A DNA stretch of 64,000 nucleotides from Pseudomonas ekonensis (GTDB lineage: Bacteria; Pseudomonadota; Gammaproteobacteria; Pseudomonadales; Pseudomonadaceae), in assembly GCF_019145435.1 (NCBI RefSeq), contig NZ_JAHSTS010000001.1, forward strand, positions 820,001 to 884,000, given 5' to 3'. A program made the position numbers and the translations under genes. The notes beneath the pieces are model-generated. The model was not told the DNA's origin. It worked only from the letters and a program-made list of their open reading frames with translations, and searched no databases. Below are positions 1 through 9,169 of the stretch, piece by piece. Within the stretch, counting starts at the first letter, position 1; every line of letters begins with the position of its first letter.

Positions 1-2381
1 AGGATGCCGAAGCCCGGTGACTTGAACTGGCTGCTCACGCCGTCCGGCGACTTGAACTGGCTGTCGTCGACGCGGTCCTTTTTCTTCACCACGGTCCAGC
101 TCAGCAGGCCGCCGTAGTTGTCCTGGTCGTAGCCCAGGCCGAACACGCCGGTCAGCGGGTTGACGCTGTTGAGCGGCTCGCCGGTGTCGTTGTTGCGACC
201 GTAGGCGTAGGCGACCGAACCTTGTGTGTACAGGCCCTGCGGCGCACCGAAGGCGTCCAGGTTCAGGCGGCCCTTGACCTCGGCGCCCTTGATGGTGGCG
301 TGCTTGATGTTGTTGGTCTGGAAGGTCAGCTCGCTGTAGCCGGGCGTGACCGCGTCTTCGTTGATGAAGTCGCGGTATTTGTTGTAGAACACCGCCACAT
401 CGAACGAACCGGACTCGAAATTGCCGCGCAGGCCGGTCTCGTAGCTTTTGCTCTTCTCCGGTTCCAGGTCTGGGTTCGGCGCCACGTTGTAGCCGGTGGT
501 GCTGTTCTCGAAGCGGCCGTACAGTGCCTTGGCGGTCGGGGTGCGGAAGCCTTCGGCGTACTGGCCGTACCAGGTGTAGTTTTCGCTCAGGGCGTAGGTC
601 AGGCCGAACTTGGGCGAGACTTTGTGCCAGGTCTTGTTCGAATCGCTGACCGTGCCTTTGCCGTCGGCGGCCACGGTGTTGAGGAATTCCTGGGTGATGT
701 GCGGCTTGAGCCGGGTGTAGTCGTAGCGCAGGCCCGGCAGGAAGGTCCAGTCGTTCCAGCTGATCTGGTCCTGGGCGAACAGGCTGTAGGTGTTGATGGT
801 CGGGTCGGGGAAGTCGCTGGACTTCTTCAGCACGTCGGCCGCGCTGGTGGCGCCGATGGCGGTGCAGCCGCGGCCGATCGCCAGGCACTTGCCGTCGCCG
901 CTGCGCGAGCCGGTGACTTCCTGCTGCTTGATCGTGGTGCCGTAGGTCAGGACGTGGTCGGTGGCGCCGAGGCTGAAAGCCTTGTCCAGCTGCGCGTCGA
1001 ACACCCACTGCTTTTCTTCGTAGACCGTGTCGCGGGTGCGCAGCACCTTGCGGCTGATCGGGTAATAGAACTCCTCGGTGCTCTGGTCGGTCTTGGCGGT
1101 CTGGTGGTTGAGGCTCCACTTCACGTTGTCCGCCAGCAGGCTGTCGAGCCCGAAGCTGTGCTCCAGGCCGAAGCGCTCGCGGGTGATGGTGTCGTTGCCG
1201 GTGCGCCACTGGTACATGCCGCCGGGCAGCACGCTGTTGGGGACGGTCGGCGCGCCGTTGAAGTAGGGGCCGCCGTAGGCGCTTTTCTGGTCGGTGTCGC
1301 GGTCGTCCTTGTACTTCTCGTAGGTCAGGCCCAGGCGCGAGCCTTCGGCGTAGTTCCAGCCGAGCTTGGCCAGCACGTTGCTCGCCTTGACGTCTTCCGG
1401 GTTGGCGGCGGTGCGGTCGAGGCCGGTGCCGTTGTTGCTGCCGTAGGAGTCGGTTTCGTGGCCGTCGCGCTGGCTGTAGTGCAGCAGGCCGTCGAACCGG
1501 TCGGCGCGGCCGGCGACGGTGGCGGACTTCAGCCAGCTTTCGTCGGCGGAGCTGTAGCCGGTCTTGAGGCGGGCGCCGACGTCTTTGCCGGGCTTGATGA
1601 TGTCGTCCGCGTCGAGGGTGTAGTAGCTCACGGCGCCGCCGATGGCGTTGCTGCCGTACAGCACCGAGGCCGGGCCGCGGAGGATCTCCACGCGCTTGAT
1701 GATTTCCGGGTCGACGTAGTTGCGCTGGGTCTTGGCGTACGGGCCGTTGAAGAAGCCGTCCGGCACTTCGACGCCGTCGACCTGGGTCAGGATGCGGTCA
1801 CCGTCGATGCCGCGGATGTTGTAGCCGCTGATCCCGCCGCGCTGGCCGGCGCCGCCCACCGAGACGCCGGGCTCGTAACGCACCAGGTCCTTGATGGTGT
1901 TGACGTTGCTGCGGTCGAGTTCTTCACGGGTATGCACGGTGACGGTGGCGGGCACGCTGTTCACCGACTGTTCCTGGCGGGTGGCGCTGATGGTCACCTG
2001 GTCCAGGTTGAGCGCGCCGGCGGTGCTGCGCTTCTCCAGCACGACGTTGTTGTTGCCGATCTTGCGAAAGCTCAGGTTGGTCCCCGCCAACAGGCGCTCC
2101 AGGGCCTTTTCCGGCGGCAGCGAGCCGCGCACGCCCGGCGACGACACGCCTTCCCCCAGTTGCGCCGGCAGACCCACCTGCCAACCGGTGACGGCGGTGA
2201 ACGCGTTGAGCGCCGACACCAGCGGCTGCTGGGCGATGGCGAACGAGTAGTCGCCCATGCTGCGCGCAGGCTGTTCGGTGGCCGCCATCAGCGGTGCGGT
2301 GCCGGCCATCAGAATGGCGGCCGTCAGCAGCGACAGTACGCGGGAAGGGGAAGCGGTCTGGCGGGTAAGGCGTGATGACAT
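1..2381 (-). CDS. hasR: TonB-dependent heme/hemophore receptor, HasR-like (3' end beyond window)
   Basis: Outer-membrane receptor that would import heme or hemophore-bound heme using TonB energy and signal its occupancy to the neighbouring anti-sigma factor. The ATG at 2381 opens a signal peptide (about residues 1-34), an STN/secretin-like signalling domain (about 45-115), a TonB-box-like stretch near 127-134, a plug domain (about 138-250, with NIRGIDGDR and LRGPASVLYGSNAIGG), then beta-barrel. 793 codons are visible; known HasR proteins are about 890-900 residues, so roughly 100 are missing. FRTP (612-615) and NPDL (636-639) match the FRAP/NPNL boxes of heme receptors. The order sigma, anti-sigma, receptor is that of has loci. 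Oddity: no His lies between the two boxes. Receptor class is sure; heme specificity is inferred. Confidence 0.85.
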   Translation of the reverse strand, partial: MSSRLTRQTASPSRVLSLLTAAILMAGTAPLMAATEQPARSMGDYSFAIAQQPLVSALNAFTAVTGWQVGLPAQLGEGVSSPGVRGSLPPEKALERLLAGTNLSFRKIGNNNVVLEKRSTAGALNLDQVTISATRQEQSVNSVPATVTVHTREELDRSNVNTIKDLVRYEPGVSVGGAGQRGGISGYNIRGIDGDRILTQVDGVEVPDGFFNGPYAKTQRNYVDPEIIKRVEILRGPASVLYGSNAIGGAVSYYTLDADDIIKPGKDVGARLKTGYSSADESWLKSATVAGRADRFDGLLHYSQRDGHETDSYGSNNGTGLDRTAANPEDVKASNVLAKLGWNYAEGSRLGLTYEKYKDDRDTDQKSAYGGPYFNGAPTVPNSVLPGGMYQWRTGNDTITRERFGLEHSFGLDSLLADNVKWSLNHQTAKTDQSTEEFYYPISRKVLRTRDTVYEEKQWVFDAQLDKAFSLGATDHVLTYGTTIKQQEVTGSRSGDGKCLAIGRGCTAIGATSAADVLKKSSDFPDPTINTYSLFAQDQISWNDWTFLPGLRYDYTRLKPHITQEFLNTVAADGKGTVSDSNKTWHKVSPKFGLTYALSENYTWYGQYAEGFRTPTAKALYGRFENSTTGYNVAPNPDLEPEKSKSYETGLRGNFESGSFDVAVFYNKYRDFINEDAVTPGYSELTFQTNNIKHATIKGAEVKGRLNLDAFGAPQGLYTQGSVAYAYGRNNDTGEPLNSVNPLTGVFGLGYDQDNYGGLLSWTVVKKKDRVDDSQFKSPDGVSSQFKSPGFGI

Positions 2382-2488
2382 CGATAGCGCTCCGTGTCGC
2401 ACGAATCTTTATAGGTGCTGATCCGCGTCCGGAGGTGCGAATCAATTGCATTGGCTATAACGAGACGAACGAGCTTCGGCTATCGAGT

Positions 2489-2507
2489 AAAAATAATTCT
2501 CATTTAG
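2489..2507 (-). promoter_or_regulatory. Fur-box-like site before the TonB receptor
   Basis: On the minus strand, AATGAGAATTATTTT agrees with 12 of 15 positions of the central Fur consensus (AATGATAATCATTAT). It overlaps the stop codon of the anti-sigma gene and lies about 110 bases upstream of the receptor start, so the receptor may have its own iron-regulated promoter. Binding is inferred. Confidence 0.55.
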
Positions 2508-3469
2508 TTCAGGATCACCAGCGCCGGAAATTCCTGCAGGCGCGCTGAGGTGATATGGGCCAGGGAGCGCACCACGTCCAGCGGCTGGTCGAGGCGGTAG
2601 TTGCCGGTGACGGCGACGTCGGCCAACTGCTCGTTGGTGTTGATGATCCAGCCCGGATAGTAGCGGCGCAGCTCCGCCAGGACCTGGCTGAGCGGGCAGT
2701 TCTCGAAGATCAGCCGGCCCTGCACCCAGGCCAGGTCGGTGGCGGCGTCCTGCCTGGCCGGGCGGTCGAAGCCGTTGGGGCCGATGCGGATGCTTTCCCC
2801 GGCGGACAGGCGCACCCGGGCGTCGTCGCCGGTGGCGCGCAGATCGACGTCGCCGCGCTGCACGCGCACCTGGGCCACGCCGTCCAGGTAGCGTACGGCG
2901 AACGCGGTGTCGTGCACGCTGGCCTTCACGGGGCCGGCGTCGATCTCCAGCGGCTGGCTGCGGTTGGCGGCGATCTCGAAGAACGCTTCGCCCTGGTACA
3001 GCCGCGCCACCCGCTGGCGGTCGTTGATGGTGCTGGAGAATGCCGAGTTGGTGTTGAGCAGGACTTTGGAGCCGTCCTCCAGTTGCAGGCGCTGGCGCTC
3101 GCCGACCACGGTCAGGTGATCGGCCTGCAGGCGCATCGGCAGGTTGCTGAAGCTGAACAGGCCGAGCACCAGCACGGCGGCGGTGGCCAGCGGTTTCCAG
3201 TGCGGGCGCAGGCGCGTGAGGAGGGTGACTTTCTGCGGCTTGGCGGCCAGGCGCTGGGCGCACTGCGCCACTTGCGGGCCGTCCCAGATCGCCTGGGCCT
3301 TGGCGAAGGCTTCGGCGTTGCGCGGATCGGCCGCCAGCCAGGCGTGGAACTGCCGGGTCTGCTCTTCGTCCGGACTGCCGAGCGCGATGAGCCAGTCCAG
3401 GGCCTGGTCCATTGCGTTGGCGGCGTCCTGCGCCGTATCGGGCGAAGGCGGGCGGTGGGTGTCCGTCAC
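2504..3469 (-). CDS. hasS: FecR-family anti-sigma factor, HasS-like
   Basis: Inner-membrane anti-sigma regulator of 321 residues, the usual FecR-family length. The N-terminal cytoplasmic domain (about 15-80, with the WLIALGSPDEEQTRQFHAWL stretch) would bind the ECF sigma factor. One membrane segment lies near residues 91-110, followed by a periplasmic FecR domain (about 120-230) and a C-terminal domain that resembles the receptor's STN domain and would contact it. The start is GTG at 3469, preceded by GAGGAAA. It sits between sigma and receptor genes on the same strand, which supports a three-part cell-surface signalling system. The name HasS rests on locus order and on the heme-type receptor. 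Confidence 0.85.
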   Translation of the reverse strand: MTDTHRPPSPDTAQDAANAMDQALDWLIALGSPDEEQTRQFHAWLAADPRNAEAFAKAQAIWDGPQVAQCAQRLAAKPQKVTLLTRLRPHWKPLATAAVLVLGLFSFSNLPMRLQADHLTVVGERQRLQLEDGSKVLLNTNSAFSSTINDRQRVARLYQGEAFFEIAANRSQPLEIDAGPVKASVHDTAFAVRYLDGVAQVRVQRGDVDLRATGDDARVRLSAGESIRIGPNGFDRPARQDAATDLAWVQGRLIFENCPLSQVLAELRRYYPGWIINTNEQLADVAVTGNYRLDQPLDVVRSLAHITSARLQEFPALVILN

Positions 3470-3495
3470 GGTGTTTCCTCGGGCTTCTGGCGAAG

Positions 3496-3585
3496 CAGTT
3501 TCAAGCTTAAGGCCGCAAGCTTCAAGCTAAAACTAAGTCTTCAGGGGGCGCTTTGCTGACAGCTTGCCGCTTACGGCTTGAGGCT
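3496..3585. repeat. AAGCTTGC-rich imperfect inverted repeat
   Basis: Arms rich in CAAGCTT/AAGCTTG (about 3501-3521 and 3561-3581) can pair imperfectly around a loop of about 40 bases. The element fills the gap between sigma and anti-sigma genes and runs slightly into the sigma gene's 3' end. A closely similar but much better-paired element lies at 13534-13610 between gtsA and gtsB, so this appears to be a dispersed repeat. Confidence 0.6.
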
Positions 3586-4098
3586 GCCGTCATGCTTTTC
3601 GGCGACGCCGATGCAGATCGTCATGATCAGCTTGAGTTCTTTCTGCACGGTGCTGAGGGACACGTCCAGCTCGTCGGCGATCTGCTGGTAGCTGTGGCCG
3701 TGCAGGCGGCTGAGGATGAAAATCTGCTGCTGGCGGGGGCTGAGTTCACTGAGGCTCACGTTCAGGCGCTCCAGCAGTTGTTCGGCATGGGCGGCGTCTT
3801 CGGCGCTGCTGGCGGGGGCGGCGACGCTGTGCACCACTTCCTGCGGGACGTCGTCGACCATGGTGCGCGCGTGGATCTTGCGGGCGCGCAGATGATCCAG
3901 CGCCAGGTTGCGGGCGGTCTGGAAGACGAAGGGTTCGAGGTGATCGATGGCCCGCTCGCCCAGCGCCCGGGTCACGCGCAGGTAGGTCTCCTGCAGCAGG
4001 TCTTCGGCGGTGCTGGGGTTGTTGACCATCCGTTGCAGCGTGCGCAGCAGCGAACTGCGCTGGGCAAGGAAGACGTGGTTGAACTGTGCCTGACTCAC
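3571..4098 (-). CDS. hasI: ECF sigma factor, FecI/HasI-like
   Basis: RNA polymerase sigma factor of the iron-starvation FecI group, 175 residues. Sigma region 2 spans about residues 10-75 (with the AEDLLQETYLRV motif) and region 4 about 115-165, with the helix-turn-helix around GHSYQQIADELDVSLSTVQ. It would direct transcription of the adjacent receptor gene when HasS is released by ligand-loaded receptor. The start is GTG at 4098; the Shine-Dalgarno is weak. A Fur-box-like sequence lies 29 bases upstream, so the system is probably repressed in iron-replete cells. The HasI name is by synteny with has loci; the FecI-type assignment is firm. Confidence 0.87.
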   Translation of the reverse strand: MSQAQFNHVFLAQRSSLLRTLQRMVNNPSTAEDLLQETYLRVTRALGERAIDHLEPFVFQTARNLALDHLRARKIHARTMVDDVPQEVVHSVAAPASSAEDAAHAEQLLERLNVSLSELSPRQQQIFILSRLHGHSYQQIADELDVSLSTVQKELKLIMTICIGVAEKHDGSLKP

Positions 4099-4126
4099 GG
4101 GAGAACCTGATCCGTTTCGATCAAAT

Positions 4127-4145
4127 AATAATGATTATCATCCAG
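4127..4145 (-). promoter_or_regulatory. Fur box before hasI
   Basis: The minus strand carries ATGATAATCATTAT, and the 19-mer agrees with 14 of 19 positions of the Fur consensus GATAATGATAATCATTATC. It lies 29 bases ahead of the sigma gene start, the expected position for iron-dependent repression. Confidence 0.75.
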
Positions 4146-4159
4146 TCGAATGGTCAAGC

Positions 4160-4260
4160 CCTGATTTCAAATTGAAATCAGGCACTTCATGCGGGAGCGG
4201 TGTCGTGCCCCTGTCCCTGCGGCAACCAGCGTGCCGGCGATGGCGGTTCCCGCAGGGACA
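4160..4260. other. gap-hasI intergenic: palindrome plus hairpin
   Basis: Downstream of gap lie two structures. A 23-nt palindrome (arms CCTGATTTCAA at 4160-4170 and TTGAAATCAGG at 4172-4182, one unpaired base) is followed by an 11-bp stem formed by TGTCCCTGCGG (4212-4222) and CCGCAGGGACA (4250-4260). Neither carries a T-tract in the direction of gap transcription, so they are at best weak terminators. The second resembles a degenerate REP. Confidence 0.5.
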
Positions 4261-4275
4261 AGGAGCGATCCGGGG

Positions 4276-5277
4276 TCACTCGGCGTTGCATAGCGCCAGG
4301 CAGTTGTCCAGCATGCGGTTGGAGAAGCCCCATTCGTTGTCGTACCAGGCCAGCACCTTGAGCAGCTTGCCGCTGACCTTGGTGTGGTTGGCGTCGAAGA
4401 CCGACGACAGCGGGTTGTGGTTGAAGTCGCTGGAGACCAGCGGCAGGGCGTTGTAGCCGAGGATCTTCGAATGCTGGCTGGCGGCCTTGAGCAGGGCGTT
4501 GACTTCGTCGGCGGACGCTTCGCGCTTGAGCTGCACCGTCAGGTCCACCAGCGACACGTTGATCACCGGCACGCGCACGGCCATGCCGGTCAGCTTGCCG
4601 GCCAGTTCCGGCAGCACCAGGCCTACCGCTTCGGCGGCGCCGGTCTTGCTCGGGATCATGTTCTGGGTGGCCGAACGGGCGCGGTACGGGTCGCTGTGAT
4701 AGACGTCGGTCAGGTTCTGGTCGTTGGTGTAGGCGTGGATGGTGGTCATCAGGCCGCTTTCGATCCCCAGTTCGCGGTGCAGCACCTGGGCCACCGGGGC
4801 CAGGCAGTTGGTGGTGCACGAGGCGTTGGAGATGATCTGGTGCGAGGCGCGCAGGATGTCGTGGTTCACGCCGTAGACGACAGTGGCGTCGGCGCCTTTG
4901 GCCGGCGCCGAGATGATCACCTTGCGGGCGCCGGCGCTGATGTGCGCGGCGGCCTTGGCGCGGTCGGTGAACAGGCCGGTGCATTCGAACACCACGTCGA
5001 TCTTTTCCGCGGCCCAGGGCAGGTCGGCCGGATTGCGGATGGCGCTGACGGAAATGCGGTCGCCGTTGACGGTCAGGCTCTCGTTGTCATGGGCGACTTC
5101 GGCATCGAACGTGCCGTGAACGGTGTCGTATTTGAGCAGATGGGCGTTGATCGCGCTGTCGCCCAGATCATTGATGGCGACGATCTGCAAATCCTGCCGA
5201 TAGCCTTGGGTATACAGTGCGCGCAGGACGTTACGGCCGATGCGGCCAAAACCATTGATTGCGATTCGAAGAGTCAT
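4276..5277 (-). CDS. gap: Glyceraldehyde-3-phosphate dehydrogenase, type I
   Basis: Cytoplasmic NAD-dependent enzyme that oxidises glyceraldehyde-3-phosphate to 1,3-bisphosphoglycerate, acting after the Entner-Doudoroff aldolase. 333 residues is the normal length. The Rossmann motif NGFGRIGR lies at residues 8-15 and the catalytic Cys154 in NASCTTNC (151-158). The start is ATG at 5277. It is divergent from edd across 220 bases holding two HexR-type operators, the arrangement known for the glucose-induced gap paralogue of pseudomonads, so this is the catabolic rather than a gluconeogenic copy. Confidence 0.95.
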   Translation of the reverse strand: MTLRIAINGFGRIGRNVLRALYTQGYRQDLQIVAINDLGDSAINAHLLKYDTVHGTFDAEVAHDNESLTVNGDRISVSAIRNPADLPWAAEKIDVVFECTGLFTDRAKAAAHISAGARKVIISAPAKGADATVVYGVNHDILRASHQIISNASCTTNCLAPVAQVLHRELGIESGLMTTIHAYTNDQNLTDVYHSDPYRARSATQNMIPSKTGAAEAVGLVLPELAGKLTGMAVRVPVINVSLVDLTVQLKREASADEVNALLKAASQHSKILGYNALPLVSSDFNHNPLSSVFDANHTKVSGKLLKVLAWYDNEWGFSNRMLDNCLALCNAE

Positions 5278-5298
5278 TGAACAGCGCCGCCGTCGTTT

Positions 5299-5317
5299 TG
5301 TTGTTGGAATTACAAGA
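5299..5317. promoter_or_regulatory. HexR operator, gap side
   Basis: TTGT-N7-ACAA (5301-5315, spacer TGGAATT) matches the TTGT-N7/8-ACAA form reported for Pseudomonas HexR operators. It sits 24 bases upstream of the gap start. HexR is encoded at 19168-20037 in this window. Confidence 0.7.
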
Positions 5318-5362
5318 TTATTCGCAAAAAAATAGAAAACAAGCCTTTTTGGTGGCAGTATT

Positions 5363-5377
5363 TTGTTTTATCTACAA
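5363..5377. promoter_or_regulatory. HexR operator, edd side
   Basis: A second TTGT-N7-ACAA (spacer TTTATCT) lies in the same divergent region, about 120 bases before edd. One site per divergent promoter is the expected pattern for KDPG-responsive control by HexR. Confidence 0.65.
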
Positions 5378-5497
5378 CGAGTGACCTGAATCAACTGGTC
5401 CGAATGATCAAGAAAACCGTCCGTCATCCCGAGCGCGCGGGCCTTTGATCAGCATAGACAATCAGGTCGCCACATCCGTTAGCCTGGAGTTCTACAC

Positions 5498-7324
5498 ATG
5501 CATCCCCGCGTTCTTGAGGTCACCGAACGGCTTATCGCCCGCAGCCGCGCCACGCGCCAGGCTTACCTTGCATTGATTCGCGGCGCAGCCTCCGACGGGC
5601 CGATGCGCGGCAAGCTGCAGTGCGCCAACTTCGCCCACGGCGTGGCCGGCTGCGGCAGCCAGGACAAGCACAGCCTGCGGATGATGAACTCGGCGAACAT
5701 CGCCATCGTCTCCTCGTACAACGACATGCTCTCGGCGCACCAGCCGTATGAGGTCTACCCGGAACTGATCAAGAACGCCCTGCGCGAGATCGGCTCGGTG
5801 GGTCAGTTCGCCGGCGGCACTCCGGCCATGTGCGACGGCGTCACCCAGGGCGAACCGGGCATGGAGCTGAGCCTGCCCAGCCGCGAGGTGATCGCGATGT
5901 CCACGGCGGTGGCGCTGTCGCACAACATGTTCGACGGCGCGCTGATGCTCGGCATCTGCGACAAGATCGTGCCGGGCCTGATGATGGGCTCCCTGCGCTT
6001 CGGCCACCTGCCGACGATCTTCGTGCCGGGCGGGCCGATGGTCTCGGGCATCTCCAACAAGGAAAAGGCCGACGTGCGGCAGAAGTACGCCGAAGGCAAG
6101 GCCACCCGCGAAGAGTTGCTGGAATCGGAGATGAAGTCGTACCACAGCCCCGGCACCTGCACCTTCTACGGCACCGCCAACACCAACCAGTTGCTGATGG
6201 AAGTCATGGGCCTGCACCTGCCGGGCGCGTCGTTCGTCAACCCGAACACGCCGCTGCGCGATGCGCTGACCCGCGAGGCCGCGCACCAGGTCACCCGCCT
6301 CACCAAGCAGAACGGCCACTTCCTGCCGATCGGCGAGATCGTCGACGAGAAGGCGCTGGTCAACTCCATCGTCGCGCTGCACGCCACAGGCGGCTCCACC
6401 AACCACACCCTGCACATGCCGGCCATCGCCATGGCGGCGGGCATCCAGCTGACCTGGCAGGACATGGCCGACCTCTCCGAAGTCGTGCCGACCCTGAGCC
6501 ACGTCTATCCGAACGGCAAGGCCGACATCAACCACTTCCAGGCCGCCGGCGGCATGGCGTTCCTGATCCGCGAACTGCTCGACGCCGGCCTGCTGCACGA
6601 GGACGTCAACACCGTGCTCGGCCACGGCCTGCGCCGCTACACCCAGGAGCCGTTCCTCGACAACGGCGAGCTGGTGTGGCGCGACGGTCCGACCGAGAGC
6701 CTCGACGAAAACATCCTGCGCCCGGTGGCCCGTGCGTTCTCGCCGGAGGGCGGCCTGCGGGTGATGGAAGGCAACCTCGGCCGCGGCGTGATGAAGGTCT
6801 CCGCCGTGGCGCTGGAGAATCAGATCGTCGAAGCGCCCGCCATGGTGTTCCAGGACCAGCAGGACCTGGCCGACGCGTTCAAGGCCGGTTTGCTGGAGAA
6901 GGATTTCGTCGCGGTGATGCGCTTCCAGGGCCCGCGCTCCAACGGCATGCCGGAGCTGCACAAGATGACGCCGTTCCTCGGCGTGCTGCAGGACCGCGGC
7001 TTCAAGGTGGCGCTGGTGACCGACGGGCGCATGTCCGGCGCCTCGGGGAAAATCCCGGCGGCGATCCACGTCAGCCCCGAAGCTTATGTGGGCGGCGCTT
7101 TGGCGCGGGTGCAAGAGGGCGATATCATCCGTGTCGACGGCGTCAAAGGCACCCTGGAACTCAAGGTGGACGCCGCCGAATTCGCAGCGCGCGAACCCGC
7201 CAAAGGCCTGTTGGGCAACAACATCGGCAGCGGCCGCGAGCTGTTCGGCTTCATGCGCATGGCCTTCAGCTCGGCGGAGCAGGGCGCCAGCGCCTTCACT
7301 TCTGCCCTGGAGACGCTTAATTGA
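5498..7324 (+). CDS. edd: Phosphogluconate dehydratase
   Basis: First committed enzyme of the Entner-Doudoroff pathway, converting 6-phosphogluconate to 2-keto-3-deoxy-6-phosphogluconate with a 4Fe-4S cluster. 608 residues is full length for Edd of the IlvD/Edd family. Cysteine-bearing family segments are visible in [11 protein letters not shown] and GICDKIVPG, and the C-terminal domain carries the [15 protein letters not shown] signature. The ATG at 5498 follows a GGAG ribosome site. It overlaps glk by 4 bases, so edd-glk are translationally coupled and probably in one operon continuing into gltR-gltS. Divergent from gap and expected to be HexR-repressed. Confidence 0.97.
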   Translation: MHPRVLEVTERLIARSRATRQAYLALIRGAASDGPMRGKLQCANFAHGVAGCGSQDKHSLRMMNSANIAIVSSYNDMLSAHQPYEVYPELIKNALREIGSVGQFAGGTPAMCDGVTQGEPGMELSLPSREVIAMSTAVALSHNMFDGALMLGICDKIVPGLMMGSLRFGHLPTIFVPGGPMVSGISNKEKADVRQKYAEGKATREELLESEMKSYHSPGTCTFYGTANTNQLLMEVMGLHLPGASFVNPNTPLRDALTREAAHQVTRLTKQNGHFLPIGEIVDEKALVNSIVALHATGGSTNHTLHMPAIAMAAGIQLTWQDMADLSEVVPTLSHVYPNGKADINHFQAAGGMAFLIRELLDAGLLHEDVNTVLGHGLRRYTQEPFLDNGELVWRDGPTESLDENILRPVARAFSPEGGLRVMEGNLGRGVMKVSAVALENQIVEAPAMVFQDQQDLADAFKAGLLEKDFVAVMRFQGPRSNGMPELHKMTPFLGVLQDRGFKVALVTDGRMSGASGKIPAAIHVSPEAYVGGALARVQEGDIIRVDGVKGTLELKVDAAEFAAREPAKGLLGNNIGSGRELFGFMRMAFSSAEQGASAFTSALETLN

Positions 7325-8271
7325 AACTGGCTTTGGTCGGTGACATCGGAGGCACCAACGCACGGTTCGCGTTGTGGAAAGATCAGCAGCTCGAATCGGT
7401 GCAGGTGCTGGCCACGGCCGACCACGCCAGCCCGGAGGAGGCCATCGGCCTCTACCTGAGCCGGCTGGGCCTGGCGCCGGGCGCCATCGGATCGGTGTGC
7501 CTGTCGGTGGCCGGTCCCGTCAGCGGCGACGAATTCAAGTTCACCAACAATCACTGGCGACTGAGCCGCAAAGCGTTTTGCGAGAGCCTGCAGGTCGAGC
7601 GGCTGTTGCTGGTCAACGACTTCTCGGCCATGGCCCTGGGCATGACCCGCCTGCAGCCCGGCGAATTCCGCGTGGTCTGCGAAGGCACGCCGGAGCCGCT
7701 GCGCCCGGCGGTGGTGATCGGCCCGGGCACGGGGCTCGGCGTCGGCACATTGCTGGACCTGGGCGAGGGCCGGTTCGCCGCGTTGCCGGGGGAGGGCGGC
7801 CACGTCGACCTGCCGCTGAGCAGCCCGCGCGAGACCCAGCTGTGGCAGCACATTTACAGCGAGATCGGCCATGTCAGCGCCGAGACCGCCCTGAGCGGCG
7901 GCGGCCTGCCACGGGTCTACCGGGCGATCTGCGCGGTGGACGGGCATGCGCCCACGCTCGACACGCCGGAGGCGATCACCGCCGCCGGCCTGGCGGGAGA
8001 TCCGGTGGCGCTGGAAGTGCTGGAGCAGTTCTGCCGCTGGCTCGGCCGCGTGGCCGGCAACAACGTGCTCACCACCGGTGCCCGTGGCGGGGTCTTCATC
8101 GTCGGCGGCGTGGTGCCGCGCTTCGCCGATTTCTTCCTGGCCAGCGGTTTCGCCAAGAGCTTCGCCGACAAGGGCTGCATGAGCGATTACTTCAAGGGCA
8201 TCCCGGTGTGGCTGGTGACGGCGCCGTATTCGGGCCTGACCGGCGCCGGTGTGGCGCTCGAACAGGCGTGA
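7321..8271 (+). CDS. glk: Glucokinase
   Basis: ATP-dependent glucokinase that phosphorylates imported glucose to glucose-6-phosphate in the cytoplasm. 316 residues, standard for the bacterial Glk family. The phosphate-1 motif [12 protein letters not shown] lies at residues 7-18 and the adenosine-side glycine-rich motif GPGTGLG is in the middle of the protein. The start is TTG at 7321, inside the edd stop region (TTGA overlap), which fixes translational coupling; no later start preserves the ATP motif. It links the GtsABCD import route to zwf. Confidence 0.95.
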   Translation: MKLALVGDIGGTNARFALWKDQQLESVQVLATADHASPEEAIGLYLSRLGLAPGAIGSVCLSVAGPVSGDEFKFTNNHWRLSRKAFCESLQVERLLLVNDFSAMALGMTRLQPGEFRVVCEGTPEPLRPAVVIGPGTGLGVGTLLDLGEGRFAALPGEGGHVDLPLSSPRETQLWQHIYSEIGHVSAETALSGGGLPRVYRAICAVDGHAPTLDTPEAITAAGLAGDPVALEVLEQFCRWLGRVAGNNVLTTGARGGVFIVGGVVPRFADFFLASGFAKSFADKGCMSDYFKGIPVWLVTAPYSGLTGAGVALEQA

Positions 8272-8283
8272 GACCGAGTTGAC

Positions 8284-8366
8284 CTCATCGCCGGCAAGCC
8301 AGCTCCCACAGGTTTTGTGATCGACTCAGACCCTTGTGGGAGCTGGCTTGTCAGCGATGGGGTCAG
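8284..8366. repeat. REP pair (REPIN)
   Basis: Two REP sequences in inverted orientation: CATCGCCGGCAAGCCAGCTC at the left and its near complement GAGCTGGCTTGTCAGCGATG at the right, separated by about 30 bases. It lies between glk and gltR. Confidence 0.75.
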
Positions 8367-8437
8367 AGCAGGTGACAAATTTTCAAGGTTCATCAGGCAT
8401 AATCCGCCCCAATTCCAATAATCAGGATGCCTTCGAA

Positions 8438-9169
8438 GTGAGCTCAGTCAACAAGTCGATTTTGTTGGTCGATGACGACCAGGAGATACGCGAGTTGCTG
8501 CAGACCTACCTGACCCGCGCAGGGTTTCAGGTACGGGCCACGGCTGACGGCGCCGGTTTCCGCCAGGCGCTCAACGAGGCGCCGAGCGATCTGGTGATCC
8601 TGGATGTGATGCTGCCCGACGAGGACGGCTTCAGCCTGTGCCGCTGGGTGCGCCAGCATCCGCGTCAGGCCCAGGTGCCGATCATCATGCTCACCGCCAG
8701 TTCCGACGAGGCCGACCGGGTGATCGGCCTGGAGCTGGGCGCCGACGACTACCTGGGCAAACCGTTCAGCCCCCGTGAACTGCAGGCGCGGATCAAGGCG
8801 TTGCTGCGCCGGGCGCAGTTCGCCCAGGAGCGCAGCGGCAGCGAGGTGCTGAGCTTCGACGAGTGGCGGCTGGACATGGTCAGCCACCGGCTGTTCCACA
8901 CCGACGGCGAAGAAGTGATCCTGTCCGGCGCCGACTTCGCGCTGCTCAAGCTGTTCCTCGACCACCCCCAGGAAATCCTCGACCGCGACACCATCGGCAA
9001 CGCCACCCGCGGCCGCGAGCTGATGCCCCTCGACCGCATCGTCGACATGGCCGTCAGCCGACTGCGCCAGCGCCTGCGCGACACGGAAAAGCCGCCGAGG
9101 CTGATCCGCACCGTGCGCGGCAGCGGTTATCAACTGGCGGCCAATGTGGTTGCCGGCAATGGCCACTGA
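8438..9169 (+). CDS. gltR: OmpR-family response regulator GltR
   Basis: DNA-binding response regulator of the glucose-transport two-component system of pseudomonads; in P. aeruginosa it controls gts/oprB. A receiver domain covers residues 5-120 with the phosphoacceptor Asp56 in LVILDVMLP and the conserved Lys in LGKPFSPREL; a winged-helix DNA-binding domain covers about 140-240. I place the start at GTG 8438 (AGGA 10 bases upstream), giving 243 residues, because the 34 codons before it do not look like a receiver N-terminus and lie in REP/intergenic sequence. It directly precedes the kinase gene. Confidence 0.9.
   Translation: MSSVNKSILLVDDDQEIRELLQTYLTRAGFQVRATADGAGFRQALNEAPSDLVILDVMLPDEDGFSLCRWVRQHPRQAQVPIIMLTASSDEADRVIGLELGADDYLGKPFSPRELQARIKALLRRAQFAQERSGSEVLSFDEWRLDMVSHRLFHTDGEEVILSGADFALLKLFLDHPQEILDRDTIGNATRGRELMPLDRIVDMAVSRLRQRLRDTEKPPRLIRTVRGSGYQLAANVVAGNGH

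Noticed and set aside
222..2375. Long open frame of 717 codons on the plus strand
   Set aside because: It is exactly antisense to the TonB receptor, whose domains are unmistakable; such long antisense frames are common in GC-rich DNA and its translation resembles no family.
5492..7363. 623-codon minus-strand frame over edd
   Set aside because: Antisense shadow of edd, composed of His/Val/Gly/Arg-rich low-information sequence.
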